Source: Spiroplasma endosymbiont of Asaphidion curtum
Lineage (GTDB): Bacteria; Bacillota_I; Bacilli_A; Mycoplasmatales; Nriv7
Direction: 5' to 3'
NCBI RefSeq assembly: GCF_964031085.1
Contig: NZ_OZ035001.1
Location: forward strand, 1-64,000
Length of the DNA stretch: 64,000 bases
Under the pieces are notes generated by a model, which worked only from the letters and a program-made list of their open reading frames with translations, searched no databases and had not been told where the DNA came from. Below are positions 12,749 through 21,015 of this stretch, one piece after another. The number at the start of each line of letters is the position of its first letter. The first letter of the stretch is position 1. Made by a program: the position numbers and the translations under genes.

Positions 12749-13149
12749 AAATACAAGTGAATCAATAATGTTGGTATGTATTAAAGCACGATAAATTGTG
12801 GGTGGTCGCCATAACCAAAAGAAGTTTACCAGTTAATAGATAACACCCTATTAGCTATAGCAATTTGTTTCGTTTTGCAATAAAAAATGAATGGGGGGGG
12901 ATTTCCTAAAAATATATACGCTATTAAATTAGTTCCAAGGGTAGGATGCGGATATTAAAGTGTAGAAATTTCTATATAGGGGTATGCTAAGTTTAAAATT
13001 ATTAAAATCTTTATCTAATTAAAAAACAAAATTTACTAACAAAGCTTGTTAAACACTTAAATCTGCGATATATATAAGTGTTTAAAAAACTAAGTTAACT
13101 AAAACTTAGTTAATATAACTTAGTTTATCTATAAGAAAGGTAATTTATT
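12749..13149 (+). other. Conserved plectroviral non-coding leader (copy 1)
   Basis: About 400 bases lack an open frame, yet the segment is nearly the same in the four viral remnants. It holds short hairpins: AACACTTA / TAAGTGTT near 13052-13081 and AACTAAGTT / AACTTAGTT near 13090-13113. In this copy a G8 run (12893-12900) replaces the GGGTGG seen elsewhere. It probably holds the viral origin, packaging signal and early promoter, by analogy with filamentous phages. This is inferred from position only. Confidence 0.6.
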
Positions 13150-13476
13150 ATGAAAAACATTGAAAACATTTTCTTAAATACTAAGAAATATCTTTTAAAA
13201 GAAACACAAAACGCAATGCTTATTAAAGCACCAAAAATTCCGTGATTTAATGAACAAATCGGCATTTGGTTTCCAAAGCGATTTGTTTATAAAGGAAAAT
13301 ATGAAAATTCGATTTGCATCGGAATAATAAAAGATAGTAAATATCAAATAATTTCAATTAATCAAAAAGAAAATGAAACCAAATTAATTAAGGGGCAAGA
13401 ATTATTAAGTTTCTTCATTGCCAAAAAAGAAAACAACAAAAAAGATATAAATTATAACTATTTTAAAGGAGTTTAA
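13150..13476 (+). CDS. Plectroviral 108-aa protein, first gene (copy 1)
   Basis: A 108-residue soluble protein rich in Lys, Asn and Ile, beginning MKNIENIFLNTKKYLLKE and containing PWFNEQIGIWFPKRFVYKG. No signal or membrane segment is seen. RBS GAAAGG precedes the ATG. As the first gene after the leader, soluble and basic, it could be a single-strand DNA-binding or replication-related protein, but no motif proves this. It has counterparts at 17785 and 60776 (reverse). The next gene begins two bases after its stop. Confidence 0.8.
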
Positions 13477-13478
13477 AA

Positions 13479-13700
13479 ATGAATATTGCGATTGGATTAA
13501 TATTTATTATTATCAGCATCATGCTATTAGCATATTTTGCTTATAAAATTTATGCCAAAATAAAAATTAGAATTAAATATAAAAATGCCATTAAAAATAA
13601 TACTGGTAATTTTGCGAAAGACGAAAAAGTATTTATTGCCCGCTTTGAGGAATGAGTTAAATCTCCTAATTCAAAAGAAAATAACGCGGATAAAAAATAA
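13479..13700 (+). CDS. Plectroviral 73-aa membrane protein (copy 1)
   Basis: One N-terminal hydrophobic helix (residues 3-24, IGLIFIIISIMLLAYFAYKI) is followed by a basic stretch and a charged C-terminus ending KENNADKK. One TGA is read as Trp (EEWVK). It lies 2 bases after the 108-aa gene and overlaps the next gene by the A of TAATG, showing translational coupling. Function unknown; small single-span proteins like this are typical minor virion or assembly proteins of filamentous viruses. Confidence 0.8.
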
Positions 13701-13861
13701 TGTTTTGAGAAATTATTATGGAATTCTTAAAACTGTTTATTCCGATAGAAAAAATGCCTGCACAAGTTACGTTTATTGCCGGATTAATTATTATCATTAC
13801 TTTTCTTTTCGCATTAATTTCAATTATGTATTTACCAATAAAAATGATTTTTGGGAGATAA
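13700..13861 (+). CDS. Plectroviral 53-aa membrane protein (copy 1)
   Basis: A short protein beginning MFWEIIMEFLKLF (TGA as Trp3) with one strong hydrophobic helix (about residues 24-45: TFIAGLIIIITFLFALISI). It starts inside the stop codon of the preceding gene. It is conserved in copies 2 and 4 with few substitutions, which supports a real gene despite its size. Function unknown, probably virion assembly or minor coat. Confidence 0.75.
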
Positions 13862-13864
13862 AAA

Positions 13865-14095
13865 ATGACAATAAACTTAAAAGAATTTAATTGAGAACAA
13901 ATTAAACAAACTTTCTGAGATTTATTTATTCAAATTACAACTATTCCGGCTCATATTAGTGGTGGCAAAGAAATTGATTTAACCCAAGAAACACTTTGGC
14001 TTTTAATGGCAAACATTGCTTTTTGATTTTTGACAGCAATTATGGTGTGATTTATTCTAATGCTACTTTGAAAAACCATATCGGTATTTAGATAG
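13865..14095 (+). CDS. Plectroviral 76-aa membrane protein (copy 1)
   Basis: Begins MTINLKEFNWEQIKQTFW and contains several TGA-encoded Trp. A C-terminal hydrophobic segment (LLMANIAFWFLTAIMVWF) is followed by a short basic tail ending SVFR. The gene lies three bases after the previous stop. It is conserved in copies 2 and 4 and rich in Trp. Function unknown. Confidence 0.78.
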
Positions 14096-14106
14096 AAACA
14101 AAAGTA

Positions 14107-14241
14107 ATGTCGCGAAGTTACATTGTGATGCATTCACAAAGAAATTCAAAATTAATTAGGAAAAAATACAATCGTGTTAAGGTTAATCGTGGTTTTAACA
14201 AATTTAAGAAAAACTTTGAATATAAATGATGAATGTTTTAA
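14107..14241 (+). CDS. Plectroviral 44-aa basic protein (copy 1)
   Basis: About one residue in three is Lys or Arg (SRSYIVMHSQRNSKLIRKKY, then a second basic stretch ending KWWMF). It is a small, highly basic protein placed just before the coat gene, resembling the DNA-binding B protein or basic packaging proteins of single-strand viruses by charge only. It is whole in copy 4 (60011-60145). In copy 2 most of it is deleted. Confidence 0.65.
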
Positions 14242-14261
14242 AAAAGAAAGGGGGTGATTAT

Positions 14262-14507
14262 ATGATTCGAACTTTCTTGGCCGATGCACCAGCAACAGTA
14301 GAAAAAATAACAGCTAGTGACGCGATGACTAAATTATGAAATGCAATTATAACGGCATTTACTAAAATGTGAGAAATTATTGCTGTTAATATGCCACAAG
14401 TCGGTAACTTTTTTGCTGACTACTGAATATTCATTTTTCCATTTATTTTGGCAATATTCTTTATTTGCTTTAAAATGTTTGAAAAATTACTTGGAGCAGT
14501 ACGCTAA
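14262..14507 (+). CDS. Plectroviral major coat protein candidate, 81 aa (copy 1)
   Basis: The layout equals filamentous-phage pVIII: an acidic/polar amphipathic N-terminal half (DAPATVEKITASDAMTKLW), then a hydrophobic span (DYWIFIFPFILAIFFICF), then a short basic tail (KMFEKLLGAVR). A very strong RBS GAAAGGGGG precedes ATG 14262, as expected for the most abundant virion protein. Three TGA codons are read as Trp. It is present in copies 2 and 4. The role as coat protein follows from family layout and position. Confidence 0.8.
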
Positions 14508-14531
14508 CAAAAAAATAAAGTGAGGTGCAAG

Positions 14532-15518
14532 ATGAAATTTTGCAAATGAATAATAGAAAAAAATAACCATTTTATTGAATTAAATCGCACCTCATTTTTA
14601 ATTTTATGACATTGAGGAGCAATTTGATATATTTACAACGGTTATTTTAAAAACATTGTGAGCTATTTATTTTTAGCAGGTTGTATTTTAATTTTCATTT
14701 TTAAAATCAGTAATTTAACACAAATTAACAAAGTTATTAATTTCTTAAAAAACTCACCGTTAAATATTGTTATTGGTTCATTAGGAACTGGAAAAACTGC
14801 TTTTCTAGTATATGCATCAAAATTATTAAAAAAGAAGAAATATCACATCGCATCAACATTTCCATTACTAGAAACCCAAAAATTAAGTTTAGGACATATG
14901 GGATTGTTAGACTTTGATTATCCGGTATTGCCAGACAAAACCTTACTTTTGTGAGATGAAACCAACTTATTTTTAGAAGGAACTGATTGAGAAAAAAATA
15001 ATACTAAAAACGAAGAAACTGGTATTCAAGAGTATTTCGCTCTGGCACGACATTTCGGTCATATTGTTCTCGCTAGCGGCCAAAGAGATAAACATATTTG
15101 AGTTAAAGTTCGTGATATTGCCAATAATGTGATTGTGGGAATTCACAAAAAACCAGTTAATATTTTTCGCCCCTATTTAAAAGTCATCTATGGCACCTTT
15201 GCGAGCATTGAAGAATATGAACGCTGACGAAACACCTTAATTGATGCTAAAAATAGCAAAAAAGGTCGTCGCATTAAATACCGTGATATTCCTGAACTTG
15301 ATATTTATTTTTTTAAACTAAAAATTCCTCTATCAATACTTAACACTTATAATTCTTTTTACCTAGCATTTTTAAGAGATTACTTAAATTCAAAAGTAAA
15401 TCCTGACTATGAAGACAAATACTACACCGACACAGCAATTGATTTAGAAGACTTAGAATACTTAAAAATGGATAAATTTAGCAAATTTTTAAGAAAAATG
15501 AAAGAAAAGAAACAATAA
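14532..15518 (+). CDS. Zot-like virion assembly ATPase (copy 1)
   Basis: 328 residues with many TGA=Trp codons. An N-terminal membrane segment (SYLFLAGCILIFIFKI) is followed by Walker A GSLGTGKTAF near residue 82 and Walker B LLLWDE near 136. The middle part contains ARHFGHIVLASGQRDKHIW, typical of the zonular-occludens-toxin family, the pI-type ATPases that export filamentous virions. ATG 14532 has RBS GAGGTG. It directly follows the coat gene. It is full length here and in copy 2, and frameshifted in copy 4. Confidence 0.87.
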
Positions 15519-15521
15519 AAA

Positions 15522-15806
15522 ATGGAAAATCTTGCAAAAATGACCGACTTTCTCGCCCAAATGCTTTATAAAGTTTTTGACTTAATTTGAAGTTTAGAAG
15601 TACCAGGAACAAAAATTCAATTAATATTTCCTTTATTCTTAACACTGGCTGTAGAATTTCTTATGGCAATCATTCTTGGTTTTGGTAGTCAACAAGTTAA
15701 TTTAGAAAAACAACGCCAATATGCTGTTAAAAATAAGGGGCGGTTAAGCGCGTGAGGAAAAACTAAAAAACAAATAAAACCAATAAAAACAAAACAAGGT
15801 AACTAA
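15522..15806 (+). CDS. Plectroviral 94-aa membrane protein (copy 1)
   Basis: Begins MENLAKMTDFLAQMLYKVF and has one long hydrophobic segment (QLIFPLFLTLAVEFLMAIIL), then a basic C-terminal tail (KQIKPIKTKQGN). It lies three bases downstream of the assembly ATPase and two bases before the next gene. It has a counterpart in copy 2 and is absent from copy 4, where a small-peptide cassette occupies the place. Probably an assembly or minor virion protein; no named family recognised. Confidence 0.78.
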
Positions 15807-15808
15807 CA

Positions 15809-16057
15809 ATGTTTAAACTAATTATTATTTTTATCTTAATAACTGTTCTCAGATTATTAGCTGGTAGTAATTTTGAAACTTTAATGAACTATATTAGCGA
15901 AGGCCTTGCCAATTTCCAAAAGTTTATTACTAGCAATTTAACAATTTTAGAACTATTTAAACCAATGGCACGAACATTTTCGCAACATCCAATTTTTACC
16001 ATTCTTGGTGTCACTTGTGTACTGATTGCTTTATTTATTGTGATTAAAGGACGATAA
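15809..16057 (+). CDS. Plectroviral 82-aa membrane protein (copy 1)
   Basis: Two hydrophobic segments: an N-terminal one (FKLIIIFILITVLRLLAG) and a C-terminal one (FTILGVTCVLIALFIVIKGR). The middle is polar and helical. It could be a second coat-like or minor coat subunit. The copy 2 counterpart (20326-20574) differs at a handful of residues. This is the last gene shared by copies 1 and 2; sequence homology ends shortly after its stop. Confidence 0.8.
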   Translation: MFKLIIIFILITVLRLLAGSNFETLMNYISEGLANFQKFITSNLTILELFKPMARTFSQHPIFTILGVTCVLIALFIVIKGR

Positions 16058-16079
16058 AAAATATGAAAGAAGAATTAAA

Positions 16080-16208
16080 ATGAAAAATGACAAAATGTTT
16101 GATAAAACAGAATTTATTGCCTCAAATACTCATGTTAAAATTGCTAATGAAACAATTACTACTCCAATAAAAATACTATCTTTTAAAGCAGAATTAAAAA
16201 ATAATTAA
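16080..16208 (+). CDS. Small 42-aa ORF at the broken 3' end of copy 1
   Basis: MKNDKMFDKTEFIASNTHVK then a short Thr/Lys-rich tail. It replaces the 130-aa gene that follows at this place in copy 2 and keeps the same upstream RBS region. It may be a fusion remnant formed when the viral end was deleted. No family recognised. Confidence 0.35.
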   Translation: MKNDKMFDKTEFIASNTHVKIANETITTPIKILSFKAELKNN

Positions 16209-16252
16209 AGTGTAAAATGGGGATTGTAAAATTAACTTGTGTCTCTAGGTAA

Positions 16253-16407
16253 TTAACTTAAATTCACTTTGTCCTTAAATTTTATCATTAAATGTGAAAT
16301 TGCACTACCCCAATTTTGAATTGGCATCGTTCATTTCTTAACCATATTTTGAAATGCTAAATAAAATATTTTAAAAACTGATGAGTCATTAGGGAAAATC
16401 TTTTTTC
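16253..16407 (-). pseudogene. IS256-family transposase, C-terminal fragment
   Basis: The minus strand reads KIFPNDSSVFKIFYLAFQNM, then VKKWTMPIQNWGSAISHLMI, then KFKDKVNLS and a stop. 'KKWT.PI.NWG.A...' is the conserved C-terminal motif of IS256/Mutator-like bacterial transposases. Only about 50 residues remain and there are no terminal repeats, so this is a dead remnant of another transposon joined to the viral end. Confidence 0.75.
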
Positions 16408-16539
16408 TTAATAACTAAACAATTTTTTCATTTTGACAAAATAAAAACCAGTAATTAACTAAAAAAATGGAATGTCCCCTATAAAGTAGACACAAAAATA
16501 AAAACATTTGTGTAAACTATAAATGAGGTGCATTTTATT

Positions 16540-16805
16540 ATGAAAAAAATTCATAGAAGTAAAGAATTAATTATTAAAATTGTTAATGAACATCTAAAAG
16601 AAGGATGTAGTTATAATTATTTAGCTGAAAAATATAATATTTCTCGCAACACTATTAGTCAGTGACTTTATAAACATAAAAATAAAAATTGAAATTTTGA
16701 AAGAAAAATTCATAAGGCAAATTATAGTGAGCTTGAATATTTAAGATTAGAAAATGAAATTCTAAAAAAGTTCCTTTCCTTCTCAAGACAACAACAAAAT
16801 ATAAA
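16540..16805 (+). pseudogene. IS3-like OrfA remnant, cut by a MITE
   Basis: The ORF begins MKKIHRSKELIIKIVNEHLK and contains a helix-turn-helix (YNYLAEKYNISRNTISQWLY) followed by a leucine-zipper-like segment (ELEYLRLENEILKKF), the layout of OrfA proteins of IS3-type elements. A TGTCCCC motif at about 16476 could be its left end. After about 88 residues a 144-bp MITE begins and no OrfB follows. Dead remnant. Confidence 0.7.
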
Positions 16806-16949
16806 AGACTTGGTACATAACCCTCAATTTTATCTACTATTTTGATAATATTATTTTCTAGATGAAGCAAAAATATTAGATAAATATAAAGATGAAAGTG
16901 AATTTTATAGTTTGGCAGGTGCAAAATGTTATAGTTATGTACCAAGTCT
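16806..16949 (+). mobile_element. 144-bp MITE (copy at 16806)
   Basis: Ends AGACTTGGTACATAAC and GTTATGTACCAAGTCT; non-coding. The flanks (AAA, AAT) do not form a matching duplication, so one side was probably rearranged. It interrupts the IS3-like OrfA. Confidence 0.85.
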
Positions 16950-17277
16950 AATCTAATTTTTTAAGGGCACATAAAGTTTTGTTAGGTGGGAAAAGGTTTA
17001 AATAATTTTGAAAGAAAAGCAACTAAAAATTTATTACCTTTTTACTTGAAAAATAAGTAATAAAACAAAATATTTAATATTAACAAACATAATCTTAATA
17101 AAAAGGTTATAAAAACTAAGTAAAATGCTTATAAAAACAACATTAAAATAATTTTTTACAACAAAAATCATACATAAGAAATATATACTTAATTTGCATA
17201 TTGAAATAATTTATAGCAAATAATTATTTTTTCTTTTTTTAAAAATACCTAAGAAAACTAAACGCGACCATTTTTTA
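16950..17277. other. AT-rich non-coding spacer with viral end fragments
   Basis: No convincing gene. It begins with a decayed second copy of the viral start motif (CATAAAGTTTTGTTAGGTGG near 16973). It ends with the motif CTAAACGCGACCA (17257-17269), which also marks the outer limit of the repeats at 29066 and 61811. The material in between is low-complexity A/T. Confidence 0.5.
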
Positions 17278-17323
17278 GGACGCATAAAGTTTTGTTAGGT
17301 GGGAAAAGATTTGAATAAGTATT

Positions 17324-17350
17324 AAGACAGTCAGCAATGATTGTCTTTTT
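17324..17350 (+). terminator. Viral transcript terminator (copy 2)
   Basis: The stem AAGACAGTCA / TGATTGTCTT with GCAA tetraloop is followed by a T run. In a circular viral genome this would end the long transcript just before the leader. Confidence 0.82.
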
Positions 17351-17784
17351 ATTTTATAAGATGTTAAAAATTTGTTCTTTGAAAATTAAATACAAGTGAG
17401 TTAATAATGTTGGTATGTATTAAAGCACGATAAATTGTGGGTGGTCGCCATAACCAAAAGAAGTTTACCAGTTAATAGATAACATCCTATTAGCTATAGC
17501 AATTTGTTTCGTTTTGCAATAAAAAAATGAATGGGTGGATTTCCTAAAAATATACACGCTATTAAATTAGTTCCAAGGGTAGGATGCGGATATTAAAGTG
17601 TAGAAATTTCTATATAGGGATATACTAAGTTTAAAATTATTAAAATCTTTATCTAATTAAAAAAACAAAATTTACTAACAAAGCTTGTTAAACACTTAAA
17701 TCTTCGATATATAAGTGTTTAAAAAACTAAGTTAACTAACTTAGTTAATATAACTTAGTTTATTCATAAGAAAGGTAATTTATT
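17351..17784 (+). other. Conserved plectroviral non-coding leader (copy 2)
   Basis: Uninterrupted version of the leader. It contains GGGTGGTCGCCATAACC (17441), GTTCCAAGGGTAGGATGCGG (17571) and paired arms AACACTTA / TAAGTGTT and CTAAGTT / AACTTAG near the end. It has no open frame and ends at the RBS AAGAAAGG of the first viral gene. Candidate origin/packaging region. Confidence 0.6.
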
Positions 17785-18111
17785 ATGAAAAACATTGAAA
17801 ACATTTTCTTAAATACTAAAAAATATCTTTTAAAAGAAACACAAAACGCAATGTTTATTAAAGCACCAAAAATTCCGTGATTTAATGAACAAATCGGCAT
17901 TTGGTTTCCAAAGCGATTTGTTTATAAAGGAAAATATGAAAATTCTATTTGCATCGGAATAATAAAAGATAGTAAATATCAAGTAATTTCAGTTAATCAA
18001 CAAGAGCAAGAAACCAAGTGAATTAAAGGACAAGAATTATTAAGTTTCTTCATTGCCGAAAAAGAAAACAACAAAAAAGATACAAATTATAACTATTTTA
18101 AAGGAGTTTAA
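17785..18111 (+). CDS. Plectroviral 108-aa protein, first gene (copy 2)
   Basis: Homologue of 13150-13476, same length and start context. Differences include Leu to Phe near residue 24 and a TGA-encoded Trp in ETKWIKGQELLS, where copy 1 has Leu. The mixture of substitutions suggests that both copies derive from slightly different virus strains rather than one duplication. No known domain; soluble, basic. Confidence 0.8.
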
Positions 18112-18113
18112 AA

Positions 18114-18335
18114 ATGAATATTGCGATTGGAATAATATTTACTATTATTTGCATAATGTTATTGGCATATTTTGCTTATAAAATTTATGCCAAAATAAAA
18201 ATGCGAATTAAATATAAAAATGCCATTAAAAATAATACTGGTAATTTTACAAAAGACGAAAAAGTATTTATTGCTCGCTTTGAAGAATGAGTTAAAGCTC
18301 CTAATTCAAAAGAAAATAACGCGGATAAAAAATAA
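18114..18335 (+). CDS. Plectroviral 73-aa membrane protein (copy 2)
   Basis: Counterpart of 13479-13700: an N-terminal hydrophobic helix (AIGIIFTIICIMLLAYFAY), then a basic region and a polar tail (APNSKENNADKK). It starts 2 bases after the previous stop and couples to the next gene by TAATG. Intact. Confidence 0.8.
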
Positions 18336-18496
18336 TGTTTTGAGAAATTATTATGGAATTCTTAAAACTGTTTGTTCCGATAGAAAAAATGCCTGCACAA
18401 GTTGCCTTTATTGCCGGATTAATTATTATCATTACTTTTCTTTTCGCATTAATTTCAATTATGTATTTACCAATAAAAATGATTTTTGGGAGATAA
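18335..18496 (+). CDS. Plectroviral 53-aa membrane protein (copy 2)
   Basis: Single-span protein MFWEIIMEFLKLFVPIEKM with a helix of aliphatic residues and the end MIFGR. It differs from copy 1 by Ile15 to Val and Thr to Ala in the span start. Starts within the previous stop codon. Function unknown. Confidence 0.75.
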
Positions 18497-18499
18497 AAA

Positions 18500-18730
18500 A
18501 TGACAATAAACTTAAAAGAATTTAATTGAGAACAAATTAAACAAACTTTCTGAGATTTATTTATTCAAATTACAACCATCCCCGCTCACATTACTGGTGG
18601 TAAAGAAATTAAATTAATAGAAGCACCACTTTGACTCTTAATAGCAAACATTGCTTTTTGATTTTTAACAGCGATTATGGTGTGATTTATTCTAATGTTA
18701 CTTTGAAAAACCATATCAATATTTAGATAG
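18500..18730 (+). CDS. Plectroviral 76-aa membrane protein (copy 2)
   Basis: Same fold plan as 13865-14095: Trp-rich N-terminus, then hydrophobic C-terminal helix and basic end (WKTISIFR). The central loop differs (GGKEIKLIEAPLW against GGKEIDLTQETLW in copy 1), marking it as a variable segment between virus strains. Confidence 0.78.
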
Positions 18731-18741
18731 AAGCGAAATTA

Positions 18742-18772
18742 ATGTCAAGAAGTTACATTAAAGAAAGGGGGT
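18742..18772 (+). pseudogene. Deleted remnant of the 44-aa basic protein (copy 2)
   Basis: Only MSRSYIKERG remains in the frame; the central basic part, present in copies 1 and 4, is missing. The deletion joins the gene start to the RBS of the coat gene. Confidence 0.6.
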
Positions 18773-18778
18773 GATTAT

Positions 18779-19024
18779 ATGATTGGAACTTTATTGGCCG
18801 ATGCACCAGTAACAGTAGAAAAAATAACAGCTAGTGACGCGATGACTAAATTATGAAATGCAATTATAACGGCTTTTACTAAAATGTGAGAAATTATTGC
18901 TGTTAATATGCCACAAGTTGGTAACTTCTTTGCTGACTATTGAATCTTCATTTTTCCATTTATTTTGGCAATATTCTTTATTTGCTTTAAAATGTTTGAA
19001 AAACTACTTGGAGCAGTACGCTAA
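18779..19024 (+). CDS. Plectroviral major coat protein candidate (copy 2)
   Basis: 81 residues, beginning MIGTLLADAPVTVEKITASD, with the same pVIII-like plan: polar N-terminal half, membrane span IFIFPFILAIFFICF, basic tail KLLGAVR. The strong RBS AAAGGGGG remains just upstream although the preceding gene is deleted, so coat expression could persist. Confidence 0.8.
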
Positions 19025-19048
19025 TAAAAAAATAAAGTGAGGTGCAAG

Positions 19049-20032
19049 ATGAAATTTTGCAAATGAATAATAGAAAAAAATAACCATTTTATTGAATTAA
19101 ATCGCACCTCATTTTTAATTTTATGACATTGAGGAGCAATTTGATATATTTACAACGGTTATTTTAAAAACATTGTGAGCTATTTATTTTTAGCGGGTTG
19201 TATTTTAATTTTCCTTTTTAAAATCGGTAATTTAACACAAATTAACAAAGTTATTAATTTCTTAAAAAACTCACCATTAAATATTGTTATTGGTTCATTA
19301 GGAACTGGAAAAACTGCTTTTCTAGTGTATGCCTCAAAATTACTAAAAAAGAAGAAATATCATATCGCATCAACCTTTCCATTACTAGAAACCCAAAAAT
19401 TAAGTTTAGGACATATGGGATTATTAGACTTTGATTACCCGGTATTACCAGATAAAACCTTACTTTTGTGAGATGAAACCAATTTATTCTTAGAAGGAAC
19501 TGATTGAGAAAAAAATAATACCAAAAACGAAGAAACCGGTATTCAAGAATATTTCGCTCTGGCACGACATTTTGGTCATATTGTGCTCGCTAGTGGTCAA
19601 AGAGACAAACATATTTGAGTTAAAGTTCGTGATATTGCCAATAATGTGATTGTGGGCATTCGCAAAAAACCCGTTAATATTTTTCGTCCCTACTTAAAAG
19701 TCATTTATGGTACCTTTACGAGCATTGAAGAATATGAACGCTGACGAAACACCTTAATTGATGCTAAAAATAGTAAAAAGGGTCGTCGCATTAAATATCG
19801 TGATATTCCTGAACTTGATATTTATTTTTTTAAACTAAAAATTCCTCTACCAATATTAAACACTTACAATTCTTTTTACCTAGCGTTTTTAAGAGATTAC
19901 TTAAATTCAAAAGTAAATCCTGACTATGAAGATAAACACTATACTGACACAGCAATTGATTTAGAAGATTTAGAATACTTAAAAATGGATAAATTTAGCA
20001 AATTTTTAAGAAAAATGAAAGAAAAGGAATAA
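19049..20032 (+). CDS. Zot-like virion assembly ATPase (copy 2)
   Basis: 327 residues, intact. Membrane anchor near the N-terminus (SYLFLAGCILIFLFKIGNL), Walker A IGSLGTGKTAF, Walker B KTLLLWDETNLF, then ARHFGHIVLASGQRDKHIWV. It differs from copy 1 at a few residues (for example His to Arg in VGIRKKPVNIF). Expected to drive virion extrusion at the membrane, with the coat protein made from the gene just before it. Confidence 0.87.
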
Positions 20033-20038
20033 TAAAAA

Positions 20039-20323
20039 ATGGAAAATCTCGCAAAAATGGCCGACTTTCTAGCTCAAATGCTTTATAAAGTTTTTGATTT
20101 AATTTGAAGTCTTGAAGTACCGGGAACAAATATTCAGTTAATATTTCCTTTATTCTTAACCCTCGCCGTAGAATTTCTTATGGCAATTATTCTTGGATTT
20201 GGTAGTCAACAAGTTAATTTAGAAAAACAACGCCAATATGCGGTTAAAAATAAAGGTCGTTTAAGTGCGTGAGGAAAAACTAAAAAACAAATAAAACCAA
20301 TAAAAACAAAGCAAGGTAACTAA
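20039..20323 (+). CDS. Plectroviral 94-aa membrane protein (copy 2)
   Basis: Counterpart of 15522-15806. MENLAKMADFLAQMLYKVFD leads into one long hydrophobic segment, then a basic tail with GRLSAWGKTKKQIK. Six bases after the ATPase stop and two before the next gene. Function unknown. Confidence 0.78.
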
Positions 20324-20325
20324 CA

Positions 20326-20574
20326 ATGTTTAAACTAATTATTATTTTTATATTAATAACTGTTCTTGGACTATTGGCTGGTAGTCATTTTGAAACTTTA
20401 ACAAACTATATTAGCGAAGGGCTTGCCAATTTCCAAAAATTTATTACTAGCAATTTAACAATTTTAGAACTATTTAAACCAATGGCTCGGACATTTTCGC
20501 AACATCCAATCTTTACCATTCTTGGCGTCACTTGTGTACTTATTGCTTTGTTTATTGTGATTAAAGGACGATAA
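20326..20574 (+). CDS. Plectroviral 82-aa membrane protein (copy 2)
   Basis: MFKLIIIFILITVLGLLAGS at the N-terminus and a second hydrophobic helix at the C-terminus (LGVTCVLIALFIVIKGR) flank an amphipathic middle (ISEGLANFQKFITSNLTILE). RBS and spacing are as in copy 1. Confidence 0.8.
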   Translation: MFKLIIIFILITVLGLLAGSHFETLTNYISEGLANFQKFITSNLTILELFKPMARTFSQHPIFTILGVTCVLIALFIVIKGR

Positions 20575-20595
20575 AAATATGAAAGGAGAATTAAA

Positions 20596-20988
20596 ATGAA
20601 AAAACTTTTAGGAAAATTATTTAAAAAAGATAATTCAAAAGAAAAAATGCCATTAAAATTAAAAATTAAAAATTCTTTTAAAAAGCAATGGTTAAAAGTA
20701 GTATTAAGTATCATTTTCATCTTTATAAGTTTATTAATTTGTGCATTAACAGTAAGTGATACTAAATGAATAACCGGAACAAGTAACGAATTTAATGATT
20801 TTATTAATAAACAAATGGTTGATTTTTTTGGCAAGTTCAATAGTGGTATTATGCTAGCAGGAATATTTGTTTTTTGATGAGGCGGAGGAATATATTTTGC
20901 AATTAAATTTGAAAAATTAATCCGCTTTATTATTCAGAAAATTAAAGCAAAAAGAGCCTTAAAAAATGAAACTAAACAAGTTAATTAA
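20596..20988 (+). CDS. Plectroviral 130-aa protein with two membrane segments
   Basis: A Lys-rich N-terminus (MKKLLGKLFKKDNSKEKMPL) is followed by two hydrophobic helices (VVLSIIFIFISLLICALTV and GIMLAGIFVFWWGGGIYFAI) and a basic C-terminus. RBS AAAGGAG at 20583. No counterpart in copy 1, where the sequence diverges here. Its end overlaps the start of the next gene at 20966 in another frame. Function unknown; possibly an inner-membrane partner of the minor coat protein. Confidence 0.75.
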
Positions 20989-21015
20989 TTTTTTAAAAAG
21001 ATATTGATGAATAAT

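Larger units (their letters stand above)
11554..16208 (+). mobile_element. SpV1-like plectrovirus remnant, copy 1
   Basis: Leader, genes and order match copy 2 closely from the terminator hairpin (11600) to the 82-aa membrane protein (ending 16057). The leader is interrupted by IS30 copy B at 11667-12748. The 3' part is replaced: after 16058 no adsorption protein or large genes follow, and remnants of other IS elements take their place. Plectroviruses are single-stranded filamentous viruses that integrate in Spiroplasma chromosomes. Confidence 0.85.

Noticed and set aside
13585..13890. 101-aa open frame across three small viral genes (also in copies 2 and 4)
   Set aside because: It runs out of frame through three overlapping genes that have their own RBS and conserved hydrophobic helices.
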